The translations under genes were made by a program, and so were the position numbers. Source: Ignavibacteria bacterium (lineage in GTDB: Bacteria; Bacteroidota; Ignavibacteria; Tepidaquicellales; Tepidaquicellaceae). Taken from it: a stretch of 48,917 nt of DNA. Shown piece after piece: positions 35,710-44,293 of the stretch (position 1 is the first letter of the stretch; each line of letters begins with the position of its first letter). Location of the stretch: assembly GCA_016783945.1 (NCBI GenBank), contig JADHVP010000009.1, positions 1 through 48,917 of the forward strand, given 5' to 3'. Below the pieces are notes generated by a model. It ran no database searches and was not told the origin of the DNA. It saw only the letters and a program-made list of their open reading frames with translations.

Positions 35710-36891
35710 CTATTCAGCCATTCTCTGCTGCACACGCTCCAAATGCTGCTTGAAGTAAGGAAGCAGCGAGTCGGAGTTTGCTTCACCTTTTTCAATTGCT
35801 AATAAATAATTCTTTTTTGCTAATTCGTACTGCCCGTTGTTCTCATACCCTTCTCCGAGGCTGTCATACACGTTGGCAGAGTTCGGGAATTTTTCCACAT
35901 TAATCTTGAATATCTTTATTGCTTCTTCAAGGTTTCCCTGCTGGACCTGGGCATAACCGAGTATGTTTATTACGTATTCGGGTACAGCAACTTCATAACC
36001 ATACTTAGCTGTCAGTCCTTTGTAATGCTCATCAACACCTTCTATAGTTAGGTCGGGATCATTGTAATTGAGTTTCCAGTCAGGATAGACCATTTCAAGC
36101 CCTTCGTAAATGCTCTTATGTGGAGTAGAGCCGTGGTCATCATTAACCATAGAGACATATTCCCATTTCAAGCCTGCAGGTGCTTTATCCTTAAGAACTT
36201 TCACAAAAGCATCCAGGGAATTTTGCATCCTGTCGCCTTCAGTTCCAAGCGTCATGAAGAAAATCTTCTTTAAGTCAGTGTTGTCCTTTAGAAACGTCTC
36301 GGCTTTTTTTACAAGCAATTCATCATCATACCATAGAGCAGGACTTATGGCAATATATGCATCGAACGTTTCCGGTCTCGTTAAAAGTGTGTAAGCTGCG
36401 AACGTTCCTCCGAATGAATGTCCAGCAAGAATTTCATAAGGCTCTGTTCTGTAATTCTTATTGATGTAAGGTTCCAACTCATCGTTGAAGAATTCAAGAA
36501 ACTTGTCTGCTCCCCCGCTTGTTGGTATATTCTCAACATTCGTAGGCAGGAAATCTTTGTTCCTGTCGATGTTCAAAACAGAAACAACTATCATTGGCGG
36601 GATTATACCCTGCGTACTTAAGAATTGCACTACACCCGTAGCGTGATGGAAGTGGAAGCCACCATCCAAAACATACATTACTGGATATTGATTTGTGCTT
36701 GTTTCATACAACGCAGGAGTATAAATCCAAAGTACACGGTCTTCACCTAATACATTCGAGTGAAGCGTAACCCTCTGCCCTATCGTTATGTTATCATCAT
36801 CCTGGGCATTAACTTGATTCAATGTAAATACAAACGTTAAAAGTAACGTTGTAATAAGTGGTAATACGAAAAAGTATAATTTCCTTTTCAT
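35710..36891 (-). CDS. Exported alpha/beta-hydrolase esterase with TPR tail
   Basis: 393 residues. Signal peptide (MKRKLYFFVLPLITTLLLTF...NAQ). The catalytic domain resembles the esterase D/IroE-BesA-like group: YPVMYVLDGGFHFHH, IVVSVLNIDRNKDF, nucleophile Ser159 in LAGHSFGG (156-162), and a likely catalytic His253 in NDDHGSTPH. Residues about 305-390 are TPR-like (GYAQVQQGNLEEAIKIFKIN, VYDSLGEGYENNGQYELAKK). Relatives hydrolyse siderophore esters or unknown periplasmic esters; no siderophore gene is nearby. Predicted periplasmic or surface carboxylesterase with a protein-binding tail. Confidence 0.87.
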   Translation of the reverse strand: MKRKLYFFVLPLITTLLLTFVFTLNQVNAQDDDNITIGQRVTLHSNVLGEDRVLWIYTPALYETSTNQYPVMYVLDGGFHFHHATGVVQFLSTQGIIPPMIVVSVLNIDRNKDFLPTNVENIPTSGGADKFLEFFNDELEPYINKNYRTEPYEILAGHSFGGTFAAYTLLTRPETFDAYIAISPALWYDDELLVKKAETFLKDNTDLKKIFFMTLGTEGDRMQNSLDAFVKVLKDKAPAGLKWEYVSMVNDDHGSTPHKSIYEGLEMVYPDWKLNYNDPDLTIEGVDEHYKGLTAKYGYEVAVPEYVINILGYAQVQQGNLEEAIKIFKINVEKFPNSANVYDSLGEGYENNGQYELAKKNYLLAIEKGEANSDSLLPYFKQHLERVQQRMAE

Positions 36892-36945
36892 ATTTCTCCT
36901 CCAATAATTATTTTGTAAAAAATATTTTAAGTAGTAATATCTTCG

Positions 36946-37101
36946 TTAACAATTTTTCTTTTCCAGATAGGCAGTACACAACGAAAACGGAATGAGAAAA
37001 AGAAGTGCTAATACAAAACGGGTTAAAGGAAATTGTATAATCTTACCCGGAACACTGACCGGCTTTGCATTTGTAAATAACCGTCCACTTTCGATATACA
37101 T
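36946..37101 (-). CDS. Short membrane-protein-like ORF, possible gene remnant
   Basis: A 51-codon ORF starting with ATG at 37099-37101 in the 380-bp gap between the esterase and the DUF4870 gene. It reads MYIESGRLFTNAKPVSVPGK, then a single hydrophobic helix TRFVLALLFLIPFSLC, ending AYLEKKNC. It looks like the cytoplasmic lead-in and first TM helix of a multi-span membrane protein, so it may be a 5' remnant or a one-helix small protein. No family is recognised and no clear ribosome binding site is seen. The rest of 36892-37274 is AT-rich without other features. Confidence 0.4.
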   Translation of the reverse strand: MYIESGRLFTNAKPVSVPGKIIQFPLTRFVLALLFLIPFSLCTAYLEKKNC

Positions 37102-37274
37102 GACTCTGAGTATTAAAATATATTTTATTAAACGTTTATACAGAATAAAAGTTACGTAAGATGAAAGTTGATTAAATAAAATTTCAAGAAACCATGCGTA
37201 GATTTATACGTATATCTGATAAGATAAAAGTGTTAATTTTATTGAGTAAGTTAATATCAATTAAATAATATTAA

Positions 37275-37664
37275 ATGATTTCAGATAACAACAAACTTTC
37301 AGATAATACATTACCAACAACATCTCTAAGCAAAGAAGAAAAAAATTGGGCTATGTTTTGTCATCTTAGCGGATTGGCAGGCATTTTAGTACCGCTCGGT
37401 AATATAATAGCGCCTCTGATAATCTGGGTGCTAAAAAGAGATGAGATGCCATTCTTAAATGACCAGGGAAAAGAAGCATTAAACTTTCAAATAAGCGTAA
37501 CGATTTACTTATTCATATCAGCAATTCTAATATTAGTTATTGTTGGAATACTCCTGCTGATTGCAATCGGACTTTTTGCAACTATCTTCGAAATCATAGC
37601 TGCGATTAATGCTGCAGATGGGAAAAGATATCGCTACCCTTTAACTATAAGGTTTGTAAAGTGA
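37275..37664 (+). CDS. DUF4870 membrane protein
   Basis: 129 residues. It shows the DUF4870 pattern: a WAMFCHLSGLAGILVPLGNI start with the first TM helix, then PLIIWVLKRDEMPFLNDQGK, an ALNFQ motif, and two further TM helices ending in RYRYPLTIRFV. Members are small three- or four-helix inner-membrane proteins of unknown function with a Tic20-like look. The gene stands alone on the plus strand and is convergent with hgcB, 177 bp away. Confidence 0.9.
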   Translation: MISDNNKLSDNTLPTTSLSKEEKNWAMFCHLSGLAGILVPLGNIIAPLIIWVLKRDEMPFLNDQGKEALNFQISVTIYLFISAILILVIVGILLLIAIGLFATIFEIIAAINAADGKRYRYPLTIRFVK

Positions 37665-37787
37665 CAATTCAGTTGTACTTTTTCAGGCAGACTCCGGGAA
37701 AAATTATTTTACTCTCGTATTAAAGCTCCAGCCGGCTGTGCCACCCCGTTACGTTAATTGAGCGAAACTGAGTTACGTATACAACTG

Positions 37788-37812
37788 CGTTCTAAAACGG
37801 AGTTTTGGAACG
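37788..37812. other. Hairpin between DUF4870 gene and hgcB
   Basis: CGTTCTAAAAC (37788-37798) and GTTTTGGAACG (37802-37812) form an 11-bp stem with one G-U type mismatch around a three-base GGA loop. It begins 29 bp past the hgcB stop and lies between convergent genes. No T-run follows on either strand, so it may be a transcript-end stabiliser rather than a classical terminator. Confidence 0.45.
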
Positions 37813-37840
37813 AGATCAGAGAGTTTATCTTTAGAATTAC

Positions 37841-38101
37841 TTAGCCACAACTGCATCCACAGCCTGTATTCTTCGGAGCTATCTTTAAAATATCTTCTTT
37901 AATAATTGCAGTGAGACATCCTGTACCTTTTGTTAACCTGATTGCATTCGGTTCACAATTCAACCTGCATGCACCGCACTCCATGCACGATTCGTAATCC
38001 ATCATGTATGCTTTTTTATCTATCATCCCGATAACTCCCTGGGGACATACCTTCACACAAATCCTGCATCCGTTGCATTTATCCATGTCAAATTTAATCA
38101 T
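37841..38101 (-). CDS. hgcB: HgcB, 2[4Fe-4S] ferredoxin of mercury methylation
   Basis: 86 residues, close to the usual about 95 of HgcB. Two cluster motifs are complete: Cys9, 12, 15, 19 (CNGCRICVKVCP) and Cys39, 42, 45, 49 (CMECGACRLNCE); CMECGAC is typical of HgcB. An extra Cys62 (GTGCLTAII) fits the conserved lone Cys of the family (Cys73 in Pseudodesulfovibrio ND132). The C-terminal cysteine pair is present as a cluster, Cys81, 83 and 85 (GCGCSCG). Known role: it supplies electrons to return the HgcA corrinoid to Co(I), and its tail cysteines may bind Hg(II). The start overlaps the hgcA stop by four bases (ATGA), so the two are translationally coupled. Confidence 0.92.
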   Translation of the reverse strand: MIKFDMDKCNGCRICVKVCPQGVIGMIDKKAYMMDYESCMECGACRLNCEPNAIRLTKGTGCLTAIIKEDILKIAPKNTGCGCSCG

Positions 38102-39063
38102 GCCATTACCCCTATAATTATTATGAACGTTATTGCAGCTATGTAAAGTACTGCTGAGACGGGTAAAAAGTGAATTACCTCTTTCTTCACGAGAGAGTAA
38201 TTGCTCACGCCGCTGTTGCCTGTATAGTAAAGTGAAAAGAATATCGATGTCGCAGACATAAAAGATAAATAGAACAGAAGAGTCAGTGTATCCATTACTT
38301 GACTTGTATTAATAAAATAATAAAACAGCATGAGTCCAAAAAATAAAAATAGTGTAAGACCTTTTATTGCAAACTTTTTTGTCGGTAATAAAGGGAATAA
38401 TATTATATAACTTATTCCAAACAAAATTCCAATTGGCAATACCTGCCAATATATTCCTGTAATAAAAAAGTAGTGCCAGACAAAAAGAGCTGCAAACATA
38501 AGAATCAAATATTTCGTAAATTGTATCACAGAGGGAACTAAAGTAAAAAGCCTGTCGGTAAATGAAAATTTGAATTTGTCATTCACCCTATCTCTCAATG
38601 GCTGATTATCAAGATATTCCGGTAAGTCCCTGGCATATACAGGTCCTATGATAGGTTTTATAGAGTAACTTTTCAATTTTGGAATAGAAACACCCGACAA
38701 AGAAAGCTTTGGGAGAACAATTTCCAATTTATTACTATTATAAATAATTTTATCATCATACCGTTTGAGCTGGCTGATAATATTCCCCGCGCTAAACTGA
38801 CCTTTCCCCGCGGAACACCACACGTTTATTCCATTTGTATCAATCACAAGTATTCTCACACTCCGTTTCTTCAAAACCCTCCACAACCAGAAGACCGTCA
38901 TGTGATAATTACAGGTTACTAAAAGCGGGCTGTCAATATTATACTCCTCTCCCGTATAAAAAAGACCTGGCTCTATAACGAAAGTTTTCCTGAAAGCTCT
39001 AATCCAGGAATATAATACCTTTAGGTAATCGATAAAATAAAATTTAATTCTCTTGGGCATCAT
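38098..39063 (-). CDS. hgcA: HgcA, corrinoid methyltransferase of mercury methylation
   Basis: 321 residues, near the about 338 of characterised HgcA. The N-terminal half is a corrinoid-binding domain: PLLVTCNYHMTVF, RILVIDTNGINVWCSAGKGQ with the diagnostic cap-helix motif NVWCSAGK (residues 80-87; Cys83 is the expected lower axial cobalt ligand, like Cys93 in ND132), and PIIGPVYARDLPEYL. The C-terminal half has about five TM helices (from about residue 175), a layout unique to HgcA among corrinoid iron-sulphur protein relatives. Known role: transfer of a methyl group from methylcorrinoid to Hg(II), making methylmercury; both hgcA and hgcB are required. A variation is Cys-Asn-Tyr-His where many homologues have Ala-Asn-Tyr-Lys (from memory). 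Two adjacent ATGs are possible starts. Confidence 0.93.
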   Translation of the reverse strand: MMPKRIKFYFIDYLKVLYSWIRAFRKTFVIEPGLFYTGEEYNIDSPLLVTCNYHMTVFWLWRVLKKRSVRILVIDTNGINVWCSAGKGQFSAGNIISQLKRYDDKIIYNSNKLEIVLPKLSLSGVSIPKLKSYSIKPIIGPVYARDLPEYLDNQPLRDRVNDKFKFSFTDRLFTLVPSVIQFTKYLILMFAALFVWHYFFITGIYWQVLPIGILFGISYIILFPLLPTKKFAIKGLTLFLFFGLMLFYYFINTSQVMDTLTLLFYLSFMSATSIFFSLYYTGNSGVSNYSLVKKEVIHFLPVSAVLYIAAITFIIIIGVMA

Positions 39064-39094
39064 ATTTAAAATAGTTTGCTAATCGTATTAAGTA

Positions 39095-39721
39095 TCATTG
39101 CTCTTTTCTTTGAAATAAACAGTAAATGAAATTTTGTTTAACGTTTGATGGTGTGGTATGTACTTCATCAAGACTTTTTACGAAAGCAAATCCATCTCGG
39201 AAAGTTCTCTTTATAGATTCTTCCGAGTATTGCTTAACATCCAATCCACTGCACTTATTTGGACCACTCATCGAAAATGTAGATAAAATCATATACCCCT
39301 TCGGTTTAATATACTCCTCTACTGCTGTAACATATTTTTTTATATCTTCACTATCAGTAAGAAAATGAAAAGTAGCTCTATCATGCCAGATATTAAACCT
39401 TAGATCGGTTTTAAAATTAGTAATATCGAAATGCAGCCAATTCAGGTATTCTCTTTTATTAAATAAACGGTTGCGTGATCTTTCAAGAGCACAGGACGAT
39501 ATATCTAAAATATAAATCTTCTTAAATCCTAATTCGACAAGATTATCTGCTAACAGAGAATCTCCTCCACCGATGTCTATTATCGAATCTTCTTTTTCAG
39601 GATTCAAAGATAAAATTAATTCAACAGAAGTCTTTGGGTTTAACTGATACCAGCTTACCTCTTCAGTTTTCTTTTTTTTGTAAACTTTTTCCCAATGATT
39701 TTTTCTCGATAACTCTGACAT
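39095..39721 (-). CDS. Class I SAM-dependent methyltransferase upstream of hgcA
   Basis: 208 residues, no signal or TM. It opens HWEKVYKKKKTEEVSWYQ; the SAM-binding glycine loop is DSIIDIGGGDSLLADNL (about 44-60), then ILDISSCALERSRNR and WHDRATFHFLTD. The Met/Cys-rich segment FSMSGPNKCSGLDVKQY is typical of this widespread small methyltransferase group of unknown substrate. It lies 31 bp upstream of hgcA on the same strand, so co-transcription is likely. The methyl group used by HgcA is known to come from the methyl-tetrahydrofolate route, so a direct part in mercury methylation is not implied. A thiol, metalloid or unrelated substrate is equally possible. Confidence 0.87.
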   Translation of the reverse strand: MSELSRKNHWEKVYKKKKTEEVSWYQLNPKTSVELILSLNPEKEDSIIDIGGGDSLLADNLVELGFKKIYILDISSCALERSRNRLFNKREYLNWLHFDITNFKTDLRFNIWHDRATFHFLTDSEDIKKYVTAVEEYIKPKGYMILSTFSMSGPNKCSGLDVKQYSEESIKRTFRDGFAFVKSLDEVHTTPSNVKQNFIYCLFQRKEQ

Positions 39722-39824
39722 TGCTTTTATGAAAACATTTTTTTTATGTTAATGATTACCGGGTTATAAAATTATCATACAAGATAAATTCTTAATGCTA
39801 TAAGAATTAGAATGACTCTCATTG

Positions 39825-40841
39825 TTACTTAGTTAAAACCATTCTTCTTGTTTCAACAATAATCCCGTTTACAATCATACTATAAATGTAAACACCGCTC
39901 GATTGATTTGATGCATTAAATTCGATGCTATAAGTTCCGGCGGTTTGCTTTTGCTCTATTAATGTTGACACCTCTTTTCCCAAAGCATCATAGACTATGA
40001 TTTTTACATTACCTGCTTCTTTTAATCCATAACTAATTTTTGTTTTTGGATTAAAAGGATTCGGATAGTTCTGATACAATATAAACCTGTCAGGGACTTC
40101 ATTTGTATAGTTCGATACATTCGTCACCCACATGTTGTACAAAACCTGTAACGAATCAATCGGTTCGACTCCAATCGGAGCACTGTTTACATTCAAATCG
40201 AGATAAAGAGTTGCTGTAGTATCCTGCAACCTTGCAACTCTGATGAAAGCTGATAAGGATGAAGTACCGTAACCCAGACATCTTGTATCAGCACCCGGGA
40301 CTTTCGCTCCTTGCAATGCTGCCATTAGTTTATCCGCAAGCGTTCCGGGAGTGTTCAGAAACCTTGCTTCCATTGAATCAAGAATTTGCTGACCTAACAA
40401 AATGTTACCTTGAATTGCATAAGTCGGTCCTGTAATGTGATTTTTATAATTATAACAATTCGAACCCGTAAAAGCAGCACTCCTTCCGCTGTCTATAAGA
40501 TCGACTATTCCGTATTGCTGTATCGAAGGGTTTCCCTGTGCATCATGCATAATTAGAGAATCAATTATCTGCTGAGGTGATAAGCCCAAATTCATAAGGG
40601 TACGGGCATAGTTTTGATTTGCTGCATTCCAGTAAGATTGAGTATGAATCACTCCTACACCTGTATGTACATCACTGATAATAATTGAACCGGCTATGCA
40701 GGATGCTCCAGCACTACCAACCTCTCCCGTTACAGGATCGACAGCAACAATTGAAAATGTATCCTGAGATAATAAGATGTTGTAATGGAAAAAGAAAAGA
40801 CAGAATAATCCCAATAACAAAAGTAATGATTTTCTCATCAA
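39825..40841 (-). CDS. Secreted DUF1028 protein with T9SS sorting domain
   Basis: 338 residues. Signal peptide, then a DUF1028 domain (Ntn-hydrolase-like): FSIVAVDPVTGEVGSAGASC, GVGVIHTQSYWN, DAQGNPSIQQYGIVDL, SAAFTGSNCYNYKNH, YAIQGNILLG and RVARLQDTTATLYLDLNVN. In that family the mature N-terminus is thought to be nucleophilic, but the activity is unknown. The C-terminus is a T9SS type A domain (LYQNYPNPFNPKTKISY, YDALGKEVSTLIEQKQ, SSGVYIYSMI). DUF1028 proteins with this tail are common in T9SS bacteria. It starts 7 bp after the PAP2 gene stop, so it is probably the last gene of an mgtE-PAP2-DUF1028 transcript. Confidence 0.9.
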   Translation of the reverse strand: MMRKSLLLLLGLFCLFFFHYNILLSQDTFSIVAVDPVTGEVGSAGASCIAGSIIISDVHTGVGVIHTQSYWNAANQNYARTLMNLGLSPQQIIDSLIMHDAQGNPSIQQYGIVDLIDSGRSAAFTGSNCYNYKNHITGPTYAIQGNILLGQQILDSMEARFLNTPGTLADKLMAALQGAKVPGADTRCLGYGTSSLSAFIRVARLQDTTATLYLDLNVNSAPIGVEPIDSLQVLYNMWVTNVSNYTNEVPDRFILYQNYPNPFNPKTKISYGLKEAGNVKIIVYDALGKEVSTLIEQKQTAGTYSIEFNASNQSSGVYIYSMIVNGIIVETRRMVLTK

Positions 40842-40848
40842 ATTAACT

Positions 40849-41832
40849 TTAAGTTTTATCTTTAAAATTTTTTAATATCTTAGGTAGCTTATCTTTGTAT
40901 ATTCTGTTAGTGATAAAAATTGTAAATAACACAATAACCCCTCCTGCTGCAAGATCTATCACATAATGGTATCTCAAATAAACAGTTGAAAAGATCATAA
41001 GTATCGAGTAAGGAAGGTAAAAATAAAAGGACTTAGACCTTATCTTGTGTGATAAATAAGTAATGAGTAAAATTATAATTGTATGCCCGGAAGGAAATGC
41101 ATCACGCTGAGCAACATCTCCAGGGTTAGGAATCCCCTTTGGAATAGATTCACCAAAATTGATAATATCTCTTAAAATGTTTGTTAGAAATATTCCGGGA
41201 AGTTCAAGATTTAATGTATGAAAGTCATGTAAAGTAAATCTCGGACCGATTGCAGGAAGTAACAAATATCCAATCAGCGAAATATAAAAACCAAAAAGAA
41301 TAACAAAGGTTGCATACTTTAATTCATCATACCTATGCCACAGGTAAAGTTCAAGCCCATAAATTAAAGGCATTAAATAAAAAATGTTATAAACAATCTG
41401 GAAAAACTCTGTCAATGCCGGATTTGAAATTACGAATAGAGCTTGTGTAGGATTCACCCCAAAAATCATATAGTCTATACCTATCAGAAAATGATCGTAC
41501 AAAGAATTGGTAAGACTTATCATCAACACATAGATTTCTTTAAAACAGAATGCCATCATGAAGGCGGGATACCAAAAACGAATGAATCTGCTTAGAGACT
41601 GTTTAGTTTTATCTTCAAGTTCTTTCTGTTCATAATGTCCAACTATATACAAAATCGAAATACTCAATAAAGTATTAACAACTACAATTAAATACCACTG
41701 GTTAATGCGATAATAATTTACGACAATTAAAAGGCTGAGAGCTGTTAAGAATATAAGATTTGTCTTATCGGGTATTTCGAGATATTTTATATTTTTTTTA
41801 AGAGAGTTCAGCAATGTTTCAGATTTGAGCAA
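40849..41832 (-). CDS. PAP2-family membrane phosphatase / IPC-synthase-like protein
   Basis: 327 residues with about six TM helices. It has the features of the PAP2_3 (Aur1-like) group: LLPAIGPRF, the AFPSGHTII motif, and YLRYHYVIDLAAGG with the HxxxD of the third phosphatase motif. Relatives dephosphorylate lipid phosphates or transfer phosphoinositol head groups; which applies here is unknown. The start overlaps the mgtE stop by 14 bp, and the stop is 7 bp from the next gene, consistent with one transcript. Confidence 0.85.
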   Translation of the reverse strand: MLKSETLLNSLKKNIKYLEIPDKTNLIFLTALSLLIVVNYYRINQWYLIVVVNTLLSISILYIVGHYEQKELEDKTKQSLSRFIRFWYPAFMMAFCFKEIYVLMISLTNSLYDHFLIGIDYMIFGVNPTQALFVISNPALTEFFQIVYNIFYLMPLIYGLELYLWHRYDELKYATFVILFGFYISLIGYLLLPAIGPRFTLHDFHTLNLELPGIFLTNILRDIINFGESIPKGIPNPGDVAQRDAFPSGHTIIILLITYLSHKIRSKSFYFYLPYSILMIFSTVYLRYHYVIDLAAGGVIVLFTIFITNRIYKDKLPKILKNFKDKT

Positions 41833-43219
41833 GCATGTAAGTCGCTATTGATAAGAAAATTGAAATGCCAACAACGTCCTGGAATGCAGTTGCGAAAGGT
41901 CCTGAAGTAATTGCCGGATCAAAGCCAATCTTTTTCGAAATTAAAGGAAATACTGTACCAAGCATTCCTGATACATTTATAGATACAAACATAGATAAGC
42001 CCACAGTCAATCCAAAAGCAACCCTGTTCTCATTAGAAATAAGAAGTCCTATTATAGTAACTAAAGAACCTACCACGAAACCGATGATTAACGTCGTAAC
42101 CAGTTGACGCTTCACTGATGAGAACCAATTATTAAGAGTAATGTAACCTGTATCCAATGCTCTTACTACAATCGAAGCTGTCTGAAGTCCGGTATTACCG
42201 GATATTGCAGAAATAATAGGCATGAAGGCTGCCAGTAGTATAACCTTTTCTAATATTGCATCGTTGCTTTTTATCATGAAGACAACTATCATTTCCAAGG
42301 ATAATGTTATCAGTATCCATGGTAAACGAATCTTGGCAACCTGAAACGGAGATTTCTTTTCGAGCTCTTCAGCATCTGAACCTACCATCATTGCAACATC
42401 TTCTTCGTGTTCTTCTTTTATAACATCGACAACATCATCGATGCTGATACCTCCAATCACTTTATTATCAGAATCTACTACAGGCATTGAAATAAGATCA
42501 TAGCTGGTGAACATTTTTGCAACTTCTTCCTGATCTACATTAGCATCAACAGAAAAAACATCCGGGTCCATTATTTCCGATATCTTTTGATCAGGTTTAC
42601 TCAATGACATTATTATACTCTTTAACGAGATTATACCAACAAGAACATTATTATCATCGACAACCCATGCATTATATAATTCATCTACATCTTCAGCCTG
42701 TTCTTGAATCTCAACAACAGCTTCCGAAACCGTCTTATTCATATGGATGGCGATAAATTCCTTTGCCATTATACCGCCCGCAGTATTTTCATCGTATGCA
42801 AGCAGTTCCCGTACTTCATCAGAATCCTCTTTATCAACGGTATCTAATCTTTGAAGAACATCATCTTTGACTTTCTCGTCTAACTCGGATACAAGGTCTG
42901 CAGCATCATCCGAATCCATCTCATCGACTATCTCAGTAATTTCTTCATCACTGAGCTGGGAAAGAATTTCATCACGCCTATCATCTCTTAATTCAGATAT
43001 TACTTCACTCGCAGTTTCATCTGACAGGAGAGAAAATAAATAAACAGCATCCTCTGTTTCTTCAACGTTATCAATGATGACAGAAATGTCAAAGTCGTGC
43101 AGGTCAGTTAAAATATTTTTGAGTAAAGGTTCAGACTTGGAATGAATTAATTCAGTAATATCATTTAACAACTGATTATCTACTTCGAGAACTGATTTTT
43201 GTTTTTTCTCAGGTGACAA
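41819..43219 (-). CDS. mgtE: MgtE magnesium transporter
   Basis: 466 residues, standard for MgtE. Order: N-terminal superhelical acidic domain (EILSQLSDEEITEIVDEMDSD, ELLAYDENTAGGIM), two CBS domains (about 140-265, e.g. ISEIMDPDVFSVDANVDQEE and PVVDSDNKVIGGISIDDVV), then five TM helices (about 300-466) with PIISAISGNTGLQ and SGPFATAFQDVVGISIF. It is a Mg2+-gated Mg2+ channel of the inner membrane, homodimeric; the acidic cytosolic part closes the pore at high Mg2+. The upstream gap is only 92 bp and no magnesium riboswitch is visible. Confidence 0.95.
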   Translation of the reverse strand: MSPEKKQKSVLEVDNQLLNDITELIHSKSEPLLKNILTDLHDFDISVIIDNVEETEDAVYLFSLLSDETASEVISELRDDRRDEILSQLSDEEITEIVDEMDSDDAADLVSELDEKVKDDVLQRLDTVDKEDSDEVRELLAYDENTAGGIMAKEFIAIHMNKTVSEAVVEIQEQAEDVDELYNAWVVDDNNVLVGIISLKSIIMSLSKPDQKISEIMDPDVFSVDANVDQEEVAKMFTSYDLISMPVVDSDNKVIGGISIDDVVDVIKEEHEEDVAMMVGSDAEELEKKSPFQVAKIRLPWILITLSLEMIVVFMIKSNDAILEKVILLAAFMPIISAISGNTGLQTASIVVRALDTGYITLNNWFSSVKRQLVTTLIIGFVVGSLVTIIGLLISNENRVAFGLTVGLSMFVSINVSGMLGTVFPLISKKIGFDPAITSGPFATAFQDVVGISIFLSIATYMLAQI

Positions 43220-43311
43220 TTCGTGTCAATTATTATTTAAGAAAGGTTCTTAAAAAGAGTTAAAAAAGTAACAAAATTAATCAGAAAAGTATATTCAAAA
43301 TAATGAATTGC

Positions 43312-43683
43312 TCAGAAAGCATTCTCGGTATGATTTATAGTGATGCCTTTTCCATCCATGAAAACACTCACCGTGTCAATCCTTAAATCATAATCCAAAA
43401 ACTTCTCATTCTCAGAAACAAAACCCTCAGCAGCTTTCTTTATTTGGTTTTGCTTTGTTTTATTGATTGACTCTTCCGGTTCTCCGAATTCTCTATTCCT
43501 TCTTGTTTTAACCTCAACAAATATAATTATCTTATTCTTTTCATCTTTAAAAATCAAATCAACCTCTGCCCTGTCATATCTGAAATTAGATGTTAGTAAT
43601 TCATATCCTTTTGACTCAAGGAATTCCCTGGCTTTCTCTTCTCCGTATTTTCCAAGTTTATTTTTTGAAGTGCTTTTAGGCAT
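43312..43683 (-). CDS. yraN: YraN family (UPF0102) endonuclease-like protein
   Basis: 123 residues. Typical UPF0102: GKYGEEKAREFLESKGYELL, then the PD-(D/E)xK-like core DRAEVDLIFKDE and IIIFVEVKTRR, followed by QNQIKKAAEGF. The fold is related to Holliday-junction resolvases and VSR nucleases, but no activity is firmly known. It sits 10 bp downstream of rnhB on the same strand, an arrangement common in bacteria. Confidence 0.93.
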   Translation of the reverse strand: MPKSTSKNKLGKYGEEKAREFLESKGYELLTSNFRYDRAEVDLIFKDEKNKIIIFVEVKTRRNREFGEPEESINKTKQNQIKKAAEGFVSENEKFLDYDLRIDTVSVFMDGKGITINHTENAF

Positions 43684-43693
43684 GTTATATAAT

Positions 43694-44293
43694 TCAGATT
43701 GATTTGTATTCTATCGGATATGTATACTCTAATATCCTTCTGCAAAAAGTTTTTCTGTGCAGATTGCAAAGACCGTACTTTTTAATATTACTGATATGCT
43801 CTTTCGTGGCGTAACCTTTATGCTGTTTAAAATTGTATAAAGGATATTTCTTATCATGCTCTCGCATTAATTTGTCTCTCGTAACTTTCGCAAGAATTGA
43901 TGCGCAGGAGATTTCAAATATTTTATCATCACCTTTGACAACTGTTTCGTAATCATAATCTTTCTGCCTACTGTCATTCAATTTAAAATAATTTCCATCG
44001 ATAAATATTTTTGCATCTCTATTTTTAAAAGAGGTAAGACATCTTTCCATACCGAGCATCGTTGCCTTTAGAATGTTCATCTCATCGATTACATCGTTAC
44101 CTACAATTTCAATTTTGTAATCCTCACACTCCTCAATAATTTTGTCATACAATTCCTCTCGCAGAAATGCTTTCAATTTTTTGGAGTCTCTTACCAGTTC
44201 GATACTATTCCCTTCTTCAAATACAACTGCAGCGACCACAACAGGACCTGCAAGTGGTCCCCTGCCAGCTTCGTCAATTCCGCAAATGAGCAT
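43694..44293 (-). CDS. rnhB: Ribonuclease HII
   Basis: 199 residues, normal length. It starts MLICGIDEAGRGPLAGPVVV, with active-site Asp7 and Glu8; ERCLTSFKNRDAKIFIDGNY carries the third acidic residue, and ASILAKVTRDKLM is the classical RNase HII signature. It removes ribonucleotides misincorporated in DNA and RNA primers. Divergent from the toxin-antitoxin pair across a 127-bp AT-rich gap. Confidence 0.96.
   Translation of the reverse strand: MLICGIDEAGRGPLAGPVVVAAVVFEEGNSIELVRDSKKLKAFLREELYDKIIEECEDYKIEIVGNDVIDEMNILKATMLGMERCLTSFKNRDAKIFIDGNYFKLNDSRQKDYDYETVVKGDDKIFEISCASILAKVTRDKLMREHDKKYPLYNFKQHKGYATKEHISNIKKYGLCNLHRKTFCRRILEYTYPIEYKSI

Noticed and set aside
37665-37840. tRNA or small structured RNA between DUF4870 and hgcB
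   Set aside because: A GC-richer patch and an 11-bp hairpin are present, but no cloverleaf, anticodon arm or CCA end can be drawn.
38098-39063. Corrinoid iron-sulphur protein subunit (CdhD/AcsC) instead of HgcA
   Set aside because: The NVWCSAGK cap-helix is followed by a multi-helix membrane domain and the gene is coupled to an HgcB-type ferredoxin; no acetyl-CoA synthase genes are present.
43220-43311. Magnesium riboswitch ahead of mgtE
   Set aside because: Only 92 AT-rich bases separate mgtE from the next gene, too short and without the paired elements of an M-box.
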